33,204 nucleotides of DNA, taken from Bacillota bacterium. GTDB lineage: Bacteria > Bacillota > Limnochordia > Darwinibacteriales > DTU012. Under the pieces are notes generated by a model. That model did no database searches and was not told where the DNA came from. It saw only the letters and a list, made by a program, of their open reading frames with translations. The DNA lies in NCBI GenBank assembly GCA_012798795.1, contig JAAZMN010000032.1, forward strand, positions 1 through 33,204, written 5' to 3'. Of this stretch, positions 18,168 through 26,265 are shown piece after piece (position 1 is the first letter of the stretch; the number at the start of each line of letters is the position of its first letter). The position numbers and the translations under genes are program-made.

Positions 18168-18698
18168 TCAAATAAGTTTCTCTGCAAGTAAGGTGTTCAC
18201 AGCTGCTAATAAATTTGGGCTTACTAAATCAACTCCTTCGGGGGCGTGATTTCTTGAACCTATGTAAATTGTTTTAGTCCCGGCGGCCTGACCTGCTATT
18301 ATATCTACATCGCGATCTCCTACTGTATAACTGTTTGACAAATCTATGTGATATTGATCAGCTAACGCTGTTATCATACCAGGTTTGGGTTTTCGACAGC
18401 TGCAGTCTGATTGGGGTTTGTGAATACATACCGCGATTTGATCAATATGCGCACCGTCTTTTTCCATTTCCTGAAGTAGCTTACAGTGAATTTCTTGTAA
18501 AGCTTCGCGACTAAAATACCCTAGCCCTACTCCTCCCTGATTAGTTACTACAAAAACACGATATCCTAGTTCATTTAGTTTACGAACAGCTTGACCTACT
18601 CCGGGAATCATAACTAATTCATCAGCATTGTTCGGAGGATGCTTATAACTTCTATTAAGGACCCCATCTCTGTCTAGAAAAAAAGCTCGCTGTTTCAT
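18168..18698 (-). CDS. gmhB: HAD-IIIA phosphatase, D-glycero-manno-heptose-1,7-bisphosphate 7-phosphatase-like
   Basis: AFFLDRDGVLN, VVTNQGGVGLGYFS, CSCRKPKPGMI, YTVGDRDVDIIAGQAAGTKTI. Confidence 0.85.
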   Translation of the reverse strand: MKQRAFFLDRDGVLNRSYKHPPNNADELVMIPGVGQAVRKLNELGYRVFVVTNQGGVGLGYFSREALQEIHCKLLQEMEKDGAHIDQIAVCIHKPQSDCSCRKPKPGMITALADQYHIDLSNSYTVGDRDVDIIAGQAAGTKTIYIGSRNHAPEGVDLVSPNLLAAVNTLLAEKLI

Positions 18699-18731
18699 TA
18701 TACGCTCGTTTCCTCTCTCAACCTATATGTA

Positions 18732-20468
18732 CTATTGAGTTATTTCTTCCGGGTAACCTAAAATCTTTAGCAACTGGATTGCATTTCTTGTTGTTGATGG
18801 CCCGGGTTTTAATGTGTAATCAAAACTCAACCCGTGTTCTGCTAATTCTTCACGAAAATGATAATTATCAAAATCAGATGCGAGCATGTTGGTTAATTCT
18901 AAATCATGAGTCGCCGCTAAAACAAAACTATTCTGGTGCACAATATATCTAAGTACACTGCAACCTGCTTTTATTCTTTCTTCAGAATTGGTCCCCCGAT
19001 ACATTTCGTCAAGTATTGCTAATGTGGTAATCTCATCATTCTGTTTGGTTTGAGAAATTATTCGTAAAATTGACTGAGCCTCCACTAAATAATAACTTTT
19101 ACCTTCAATAATATTATCGGCACGGCCGATAACTGTAAGCAGTTTTACAAATTCCGACTTGTATTCTCTGGCAAAACAAGTATACACTGTTTGAGCAAAT
19201 AATGCATTTATGCCAATGGTGCGTAAAAATGTAGATTTTCCCGACATATTTGAACCTGTTATCAGTATTCCTTTATCTTGAACAGTTAATGAATTAGCTA
19301 CCGGGTTCTTAAGTAAAGGATGGTACATTTCAATTCCTCGGATTTCCTTTACATCTAATCTGGTAGTTTTTAGTGCAGGTTCACAATAATACTGCAGTGA
19401 TTCTCGATATGATGCAATAGCCTGATAAGCATCTAAATCACCAATGATTTGAAAGATAGTGCGAAATGACTGACGATTCTTATTGATAATATTGATAGCT
19501 CGGTAAAAACCCTTAATCTCTATCAGAAAATAAATGTTTATATACTGTAGTAAAGTTCCCATGATAGGATCTGCCGAATAGGCGGAATCTAAACCAATAA
19601 AAGATGTTGTTCGCCAATATGAAGCAACTCGACTAACTGCTGTCCTAAGCTCACTCTGAATACTGTTTAATTCATCGGCCTCAATCTTATTCAGCTTCTT
19701 ACCCCAATAAAGCAGTTTGCTGAGGGATTTAACTCCATTGAAATAAATAGATATCTTTTTTTGCACATTATAATAAATAAAACTATTTATGATAAAAACA
19801 GTCAGAACTGCTAAAACTCCATGAACTATTGATACAAGAAACGCTAATGGACTAATTAATGCACAATAAAACATAAGTGAATGCAGCAGGCTGTAACGCG
19901 AATGCCAAATAGCAGGCGGATCCCAAAGCAATCTTACCATGCCTATACCATCACTAATACCGATTTTGCTCAGAATCACTTGAACATCTTGACGTATTTT
20001 AGGTTTCTCTTGAAATAGCCTGATTAACTCTGCACGCTGTTCAAGTTGGTTATGATCAAATAACGGCCATCTGAGCATCTTATAGAGACACTGTCGGCCG
20101 CAGTCTGTTAATGTCCGATCTATTTCGGTAAAAACATGATCCATATTTAAATCTTGCCAAGTGCGATCATCAATAGTAAATACAGTTGACTCCTTAGCAA
20201 CTAAGTCGAATAAGGAACGATTCTTAGAAAAATCCTGCTTCTTATCAGGCTTTTGTTTTGAACCCCATTTATTGCGCAAAGACTTAAGCAATTTCTGATA
20301 GTCTAATTTCTTAAACAGCATAATACTGATAAAACCACAAATTAAAGCAGGAGCTAAGAGCCAAAGAAATCGGCTGTCATTTAGGTTATGAGTTAATACT
20401 ACTGCTAAATAGGCAGTAATCCCCGCTAAAATCGCCAAACTCCAAGCTGACAGCTTTAATGTTCTCAT
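18732..20468 (-). CDS. MutS-family ATPase with predicted transmembrane segments
   Basis: GILITGSNMSGKSTFLRTIGINALFAQ Walker A, LAILDEMYRGTNSEERIKAG, VLAATHDLEL; N-terminal hydrophobic pair and a second hydrophobic pair near aa 190-240; no MutS1 mismatch-binding domain visible. Confidence 0.85.
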   Translation of the reverse strand: MRTLKLSAWSLAILAGITAYLAVVLTHNLNDSRFLWLLAPALICGFISIMLFKKLDYQKLLKSLRNKWGSKQKPDKKQDFSKNRSLFDLVAKESTVFTIDDRTWQDLNMDHVFTEIDRTLTDCGRQCLYKMLRWPLFDHNQLEQRAELIRLFQEKPKIRQDVQVILSKIGISDGIGMVRLLWDPPAIWHSRYSLLHSLMFYCALISPLAFLVSIVHGVLAVLTVFIINSFIYYNVQKKISIYFNGVKSLSKLLYWGKKLNKIEADELNSIQSELRTAVSRVASYWRTTSFIGLDSAYSADPIMGTLLQYINIYFLIEIKGFYRAINIINKNRQSFRTIFQIIGDLDAYQAIASYRESLQYYCEPALKTTRLDVKEIRGIEMYHPLLKNPVANSLTVQDKGILITGSNMSGKSTFLRTIGINALFAQTVYTCFAREYKSEFVKLLTVIGRADNIIEGKSYYLVEAQSILRIISQTKQNDEITTLAILDEMYRGTNSEERIKAGCSVLRYIVHQNSFVLAATHDLELTNMLASDFDNYHFREELAEHGLSFDYTLKPGPSTTRNAIQLLKILGYPEEITQ

Positions 20469-20544
20469 CTGCAGTTCTCCTTTAGTTAAATTGTTGTGGA
20501 GTGGAAGATATCAACTTCTCCCACTCCTTTAAAGTAAACCGTCA

Positions 20545-22941
20545 TTATCGAACTACAAAATTGATAATTCGCCCGGGTACAAATATTGTTTTTACGACTT
20601 GTTTACCTGCTAAAGAATTCTTTACAGATGGTATATTTACTGCAGCGTCACTAACCTGAGATTCCTCTGCATCCACTGCAACCTTAACTGTTGCCCTAGT
20701 TTTTCCGTTAACTTGAACAGCAACAATAACCTCATCAACTACCAGCATTTTCGGATCAGCCTTAGGCCATTTGGCTTGAAAAACTGACTGTTCGTATCCT
20801 AGTTTTCGCCATAGTTCTTCCGCTAAATGCGGTGTCATTGGAGCTAACAATACTACTAAAGTTTCTAAACTTTTTTTATCCAGCCTTTCACCTGCATCAT
20901 TAATAAATTCCATAAAAGCACTTACTACTGTATTGAGTTTAAACGACTCTATTCGCTCCGTTATAGTTGCAATCAAACGATTGCGGCGCTTTTCTGACTC
21001 CTGAGTAGGTTGAGGCAGCTGTTCTAAACTGCGTTCGAATAGATTCCACAAACGCTGGATAAAACGGTATACACCTTCAATTCCACTGTCCATCCATTCT
21101 GAATCAACTTCTGGCGGACCGATAAACAGTTCATAAAGCCTCAATGAATCTGCTCCGTAATGCTGAACTAATTCATCAGGATTAACCACATTTCCTTTAG
21201 ATTTACTCATCTTAATGCTGTCTTTAGTAATCATACCCTGATTAAAAAGTCTTGTAAACGGTTCCTCATAATCCACAATGCCAATATCTTTAAGAAACAT
21301 TGTATAAAACCGTGAATACAGTAAGTGTAAAACCGCATGTTCTACACCACCTACATATAAGTCTACCGGAGTCCAATATTTAATTTTCTGTGGATCCGCC
21401 AATTCTTTATCATTATCTGGATCTACATAGCGTAAGAAATACCAACATGAACCGGCCCACTGGGGCATTGTATTAGTTTCCCGTTTGGCATTTTCGCCAC
21501 ATAATGGACAAGTTGTATTAACCCAATCATCAATTGCAGCCAAAGGCGATTCTCCGGTACCAGTAGGTTGATAATTTTCAACATCGGGAAGCATTACCGG
21601 TAATTCGGATTCAGGAACCGGAACTTCTCCACATGCAGGACAATGAATGATGGGAATTGGCTCTCCCCAATAGCGCTGCCGAGAGAAAACCCAATCACGC
21701 ATTTTATATTGTACTGCTCTTTTGGCAAGTCCTTTTTTCTCCAGGTCTTTTAATATTACCTTTCTGGCTTTATCAGAGCTTAAGTTATTATACAAATCGG
21801 AATTAATTAGCCTCCCTTCCTCTTCGTAGGGCAATTCAGGGATGTTTCCATCGTCAGTAGCAATTACTGGTATTATTGATATATTAAATCTATCGGCAAA
21901 TTCGAAGTCCCGTTCATCATGTGCCGGTACTGCCATAATTGCACCTGAACCGTAATCGATTAATACATAGTCGCTTACCCAAATAGGAATTTTCTCACCA
22001 TTAACCGGATTTATGCCGTAAGCTCCGGTAAAAACACCGGTTTTCTCCTTACTAGCCATTCTTTCCACCGCAGATTTGGTTAAAGCTTCATTTATATAAT
22101 CCTGAACAGCGGCAGTTCGATCAGAATTAGTAATTTCATTAACTAATTCGTGTTCCGGGGCTAAAACTAGATAGGTAGCTCCAAACAATGTATCAACACG
22201 AGTTGTAAATACTGTAATACTTTTAGTGCTGTCAGCAATAGAGAATTTTACATCAGCACCTTCACTGCGTCCAATCCAGCTTTCCTGCATCTTCAGTACT
22301 TTTTCAGGCCAATCAAGAGTTTTTAAACTGTCTAGGAGGCGATCAGCATACTCAGTGATCTTTAACATCCATTGTTTAAGCATTTTCTTTTCTACTTGGG
22401 TACCACAGCGTTCACATACACCGCCGACCACTTCTTCATTTGCCAGTCCTGTCAGACAGCTGGGGCAAAAATTAATTGGCATTTCTTTACGATAAGCTAA
22501 TCCATGTTTATACATCTGAAGAAAAATCCACTGGGTCCATTTGTAGTATTTAGGATCGGTAGTATCAATCTCTCTACTCCAATCATACATGGCTCCTATC
22601 TCCTGCAGCTGTCTTTTAAAATTAATAATATTTCTTTCTGTGGAAATGCGAGGATGAATTCCTTTTGCTATGGCATCGTTTTCTGCAGGCAACCCAAAAG
22701 CATCCCAACCCATGGGATGAAGCACCTGATAACCTTGTAGGGTTTTGTATCTACTCCAAACATCACTTAATACATATCCACGCCAATGACCGACATGTAA
22801 GCCTGAACCCGAAGGATAAGGAAACATATCCAAACAATAAAATTTTGGTTTACTCGGATCATTTGTTGTCATGTGTAATTGATTTTCATCCCAATAATTC
22901 TGCCATTTTGGTTCGATTTCTCTGTGATTGTATCCACCCAT
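20545..22941 (-). CDS. leuS: leucyl-tRNA synthetase (start corrected to MGGYNHREIEPKWQ)
   Basis: YCLDMFPYPSGSGLHVGHWRGYVLSDV, GWDAFGLPAENDAI, KMSKSKGNVVNPDELVQHYGADSLRLYELF; residues upstream of M-GGY translate the T-box terminator. Confidence 0.98.
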   Translation of the reverse strand: MGGYNHREIEPKWQNYWDENQLHMTTNDPSKPKFYCLDMFPYPSGSGLHVGHWRGYVLSDVWSRYKTLQGYQVLHPMGWDAFGLPAENDAIAKGIHPRISTERNIINFKRQLQEIGAMYDWSREIDTTDPKYYKWTQWIFLQMYKHGLAYRKEMPINFCPSCLTGLANEEVVGGVCERCGTQVEKKMLKQWMLKITEYADRLLDSLKTLDWPEKVLKMQESWIGRSEGADVKFSIADSTKSITVFTTRVDTLFGATYLVLAPEHELVNEITNSDRTAAVQDYINEALTKSAVERMASKEKTGVFTGAYGINPVNGEKIPIWVSDYVLIDYGSGAIMAVPAHDERDFEFADRFNISIIPVIATDDGNIPELPYEEEGRLINSDLYNNLSSDKARKVILKDLEKKGLAKRAVQYKMRDWVFSRQRYWGEPIPIIHCPACGEVPVPESELPVMLPDVENYQPTGTGESPLAAIDDWVNTTCPLCGENAKRETNTMPQWAGSCWYFLRYVDPDNDKELADPQKIKYWTPVDLYVGGVEHAVLHLLYSRFYTMFLKDIGIVDYEEPFTRLFNQGMITKDSIKMSKSKGNVVNPDELVQHYGADSLRLYELFIGPPEVDSEWMDSGIEGVYRFIQRLWNLFERSLEQLPQPTQESEKRRNRLIATITERIESFKLNTVVSAFMEFINDAGERLDKKSLETLVVLLAPMTPHLAEELWRKLGYEQSVFQAKWPKADPKMLVVDEVIVAVQVNGKTRATVKVAVDAEESQVSDAAVNIPSVKNSLAGKQVVKTIFVPGRIINFVVR

Positions 22942-22972
22942 ATATTTATCGTCCTCCTTATAGTTAAAAACA

Positions 22973-23223
22973 AAAAAACCCTTCACTCGAGGCGAAAGGG
23001 TTCGCGGTACCACTCGATTTAGCATAATAAATGCTCACTCAACTCCAAATGGATCATCCGGATAACGGTAGATTAAACCGCTTCAGCCTACTATTAAATA
23101 TTCAGCGAAGACTCAAAGGTGAGTTCCACTATATCGGTACATACTATCTCTCACCATACAATAGTTCTCTGTATTGACCTTAAATAGTGTACTAGTCCTT
23201 ATCCACGTTTTTAATAATTGATT
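22973..23223 (-). ncRNA. T-box leader, leucine-specific (leuS)
   Basis: Minus strand AGTGGTACCGCG (T-box, 23014-23003), terminator AACCCTTTCGCCTCGAGTGAAGGGTTTTTTTG, specifier context GAA-CTC-ACC (CTC=Leu at 23123-23121). Confidence 0.93.
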
Positions 23224-23230
23224 TATGCAT

Positions 23231-23259
23231 ATTATACCCAATAATTATCTGGTTGACAA
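23231..23259 (-). promoter_or_regulatory. sigma-A-type promoter for T-box-leuS
   Basis: Minus strand TTGTCA, 17-nt spacer, TATAAT. Confidence 0.8.
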
Positions 23260-23269
23260 GGGACTATTT

Positions 23270-23297
23270 AAAAAAACCTTTATTGCGAACATAAGGC
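23270..23297 (-). terminator. terminator downstream of yunB
   Basis: Minus strand GCCTTAT-GTTCGCA-ATAAAGG-TTTTTTT. Confidence 0.65.
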
Positions 23298-23307
23298 TAT
23301 AGACAAA

Positions 23308-24105
23308 CTACAATCCAAAATCAGTTAAATCAAACTCAATGTCCGATTTTTGTCTATCAGATTCCATAGTGTGACCGAAACCACCTACAATTCCTCCGGG
23401 TGCAAAATACCATGACGGAACAGAACCGATAATTACTTCTTCAATAATGGGAAACCGTGTGGAAACAGGCAGTGTTACCGAAGTCCACGGAATAACCACA
23501 CGCATCTCAACTTTGACATCTAAATAGATTCGATGAATGGTCTGATTAATCCCGGCTGCGTGAAAACTGCTTACAGGTGTTGTAGTTACAGATCCAGCGG
23601 GAATGATTTTAATTGGAATTCCCGGTCCCCAGCCTGCAAGAAAATCTAAACCCAACAGCTGACCGAGGGGAACTGGAAATATTTCATCTCCTAGATTAAA
23701 TAAAGACTGCAGTACTTTGTGAGTAGCTGAAGAAGACACCCGATTTATTTCACCGGTATTATATTGAATTGCTTGTATTTGCCCTTGATCATCGGATTTT
23801 ATAACAGCCATTTCAGCCGTACTGATACTGATGGCCATGGTTTCTTCAATTGCTAAGTTAATCGCTCGTGTGGCTAAGCCGATGGCTCGAGTCTGAGCCC
23901 ATGCATGAATTACTGGACTTACCCGCCACTCGATGATAATTGCAGTTAATACTGATAATAGTATAATGAACATTATTATCAGCAGAATAAATTTTAGTAG
24001 GGGTAATGGTTTTTTAACTTGCTTTTGTTGCAGCTTATCTGCTTTAACCGATGATGAATAATTTTTTTTGCGGTACAGCTTAGACTGCCATCTTAACCGC
24101 ATCAT
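23308..24105 (-). CDS. yunB: sporulation protein YunB
   Basis: Single N-terminal TM, then VSPVIHAWAQTRAIGLATRAINLAIEETM...GPGIPIKIIPAGSVTTTPVSSFHAAGINQTIHRIYLDVKVEMRVVIPWTSVTLPVSTRFPIIEEVIIGSVPSWYF. Confidence 0.9.
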   Translation of the reverse strand: MMRLRWQSKLYRKKNYSSSVKADKLQQKQVKKPLPLLKFILLIIMFIILLSVLTAIIIEWRVSPVIHAWAQTRAIGLATRAINLAIEETMAISISTAEMAVIKSDDQGQIQAIQYNTGEINRVSSSATHKVLQSLFNLGDEIFPVPLGQLLGLDFLAGWGPGIPIKIIPAGSVTTTPVSSFHAAGINQTIHRIYLDVKVEMRVVIPWTSVTLPVSTRFPIIEEVIIGSVPSWYFAPGGIVGGFGHTMESDRQKSDIEFDLTDFGL

Positions 24106-24178
24106 TTTTACCTCCTGCCTTGTATTTATTTAGGGTTTATGGTAAATTATATCTGTTCATAGCAAAATTATAGTATGA

Positions 24179-24184
24179 TATAAT
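24179..24184 (+). promoter_or_regulatory. -10 element of a candidate promoter for the PBP gene
   Basis: TATAAT with TTCATA 17 nt upstream. Confidence 0.4.
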
Positions 24185-24190
24185 GTATGA

Positions 24191-26254
24191 GTGATGGGAG
24201 TGAAAACATTGACAAGAAAGTCAAAGACAAAGCCCGGTAATCGACGAAGGAGCCGCTTTACGCTTGTTATTCTTGTTATTATTTGTTCTATTCTACTAGG
24301 TGGAACAGTCGGCTTGTTTACAGCATACTTAAAAAGTGCTCCGACCCTTGACCAAGTTAAATTAACACAACAGTTTACCACTCATATTTATGATATTAAT
24401 GGTAATTTGATAACTGATTTATACAGAGAGAATCGTGAACCTATTAGTATTGAACTGCTTCCCTCTCACCTGACAAATGCTGTTATTGCTATTGAAGACT
24501 CTAAATTTTACGAACATCACGGTATCGACTATATTGCTTTTGGACGAGCAATATTAGTGAATTTGCGTGAAGGACGTTTTGCTCAAGGTGGCGGGACTAT
24601 CACCATGCAGGTAGCTCGTAATCTGTTTTTGACACAAGACAAACTAATATCCCGTAAGTTACAGGAATTTCTTTGGGCAACACAGATAGAGCGTAAATAT
24701 TCAAAACAAGAAATCTTAGAGACCTATTTAAATATGGTCCATTTAGGTCATGGAGCAAATGGAGTTGAAGCAGGGGCAAAACTATATTTTGGTAAATCAG
24801 CTAAAGATTTAACATTAGCTGAGTCGGCACTAATTGCCGGTGTAATTAGATGGCCGTATCGTTATTCGCCAATCAATAATCCAGATATCGCTAAAGAAAG
24901 GCGAGATTTTGTTTTATCAAAAATGCTTGAATTAGATTATATTACTGAGGTTGAGGCTGAAGCTGCAAAAAATGAACCTATTATTACTGTTGATAAACAG
25001 CAGCGTACATTTAACGCACCGTACTTTGTTGAGTATATATTAGACGAATTACTTGAACGCTATGGAGATGAGCGAGTATTTGGCGGTGGATTGCGGGTTT
25101 ACACTACTTTGGACCTTAATATGCAGGCAGCTGCAGAAAAAGCACTGCTTGCCGGTATACCGGATGGCAGCGTAGATGAACGAGGATTAACTCAACCACA
25201 AGGAGCTTTAGTAGCAATTGATCCTAGAAACGGCCATATTCGAGCTATGGTTGGCGGACGGGGAGAAGATAAGTTTAACCGAGCTGTGCAGGCATATAGA
25301 TCGCCGGGTTCGGCTATTAAAGTTTTTGCTTATACTGCAGCTATTGATCAGGGATTTACTGCAGCAGATATTTTTGTTGATGAACCGATGGAATATGTGT
25401 TGACAACCGGAGAGTCTTGGAGCCCACGCAACTATGGTGGTGACTTTTATGGCGAAATGACAATGAGAGAAGCTGTTGAAAAGTCAATCAATACAATAGC
25501 CGTCGAAGTTGTTAATCAGTTAGGCTTTAATACGGTAATCGAATATGCTAAAAAAATGGGTATTAAGTCTTTAGTTGAGCAGGGTAGAGTTAACGATCTG
25601 GGGTTGTCTCCGCTGGCACTAGGAGGACTTACTAAAGGAGTATCACCTCTAGAAATGGCTTCTGCTTACGGAGTATTAGCTAATCAAGGAATAAAAGCAG
25701 AACCAATGGCAATTATTAAAGTAACCGACTCCGATGGCAGCATTCTGGAAGAAAACACGCCGGATGTACGTGTAGTTTTAAGTGAAGAAACCAGCTATAT
25801 AATGACGGATATGTTAAGAGGTGTAATTGAAAAAGGAACCGGGCGTAGCGCTAATATTAGTCGGCCTGCCGCCGGAAAAACTGGGACCCATCAAGACAAT
25901 CGCGATGCTTGGTTTGTAGGCTATACACCTGAATTGGTTGCTGCAGTTTGGTTTGGAGCAGACACACCGGAATCTATGGTATATAAAGGCGTCCAGTATG
26001 GTTCATGGCACGCTGCTCCAATATGGCGCAGCTTTATGCAGGAAGCTCTTAAAAATACTCCGATAACTGATTTTCACAAACCTAACGGATTGGTGGAAGT
26101 CATGATCGATACTAAAACAGGATTATTGGTATCGGATATGTGTAATTTACCTAAAGATGAAATCCGAACTGAAATATTCATCCGCGGTACAGAACCTAAA
26201 GAGTATTCGCCAAGATGTACTGCATCAATATGGGATCTATTTTCCTATTACTAA
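24191..26254 (+). CDS. class A penicillin-binding protein (transglycosylase/transpeptidase, PBP1A family); true start possibly TTG at 24209
   Basis: AIEDSKFYEHHGIDYIAFGRAI, GGGTITMQVARNLFLT, YRSPGSAIKVFAYTAAI (SxxK), KSINTIAVEV (SxN), AAGKTGTHQDNRDAWFVGYTP (KTGT). Confidence 0.96.
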   Translation: MMGVKTLTRKSKTKPGNRRRSRFTLVILVIICSILLGGTVGLFTAYLKSAPTLDQVKLTQQFTTHIYDINGNLITDLYRENREPISIELLPSHLTNAVIAIEDSKFYEHHGIDYIAFGRAILVNLREGRFAQGGGTITMQVARNLFLTQDKLISRKLQEFLWATQIERKYSKQEILETYLNMVHLGHGANGVEAGAKLYFGKSAKDLTLAESALIAGVIRWPYRYSPINNPDIAKERRDFVLSKMLELDYITEVEAEAAKNEPIITVDKQQRTFNAPYFVEYILDELLERYGDERVFGGGLRVYTTLDLNMQAAAEKALLAGIPDGSVDERGLTQPQGALVAIDPRNGHIRAMVGGRGEDKFNRAVQAYRSPGSAIKVFAYTAAIDQGFTAADIFVDEPMEYVLTTGESWSPRNYGGDFYGEMTMREAVEKSINTIAVEVVNQLGFNTVIEYAKKMGIKSLVEQGRVNDLGLSPLALGGLTKGVSPLEMASAYGVLANQGIKAEPMAIIKVTDSDGSILEENTPDVRVVLSEETSYIMTDMLRGVIEKGTGRSANISRPAAGKTGTHQDNRDAWFVGYTPELVAAVWFGADTPESMVYKGVQYGSWHAAPIWRSFMQEALKNTPITDFHKPNGLVEVMIDTKTGLLVSDMCNLPKDEIRTEIFIRGTEPKEYSPRCTASIWDLFSYY

Positions 26255-26265
26255 TATATTTTAAT

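Noticed and set aside
20498-20527. Hairpin GGAGTGGGAGAAG/CTTCCACTCC between leuS and the MutS-like gene
   Set aside because: Stem has a 3-nt bulge and no U-tract follows (ACAACAATTT), so it is not called as a terminator.
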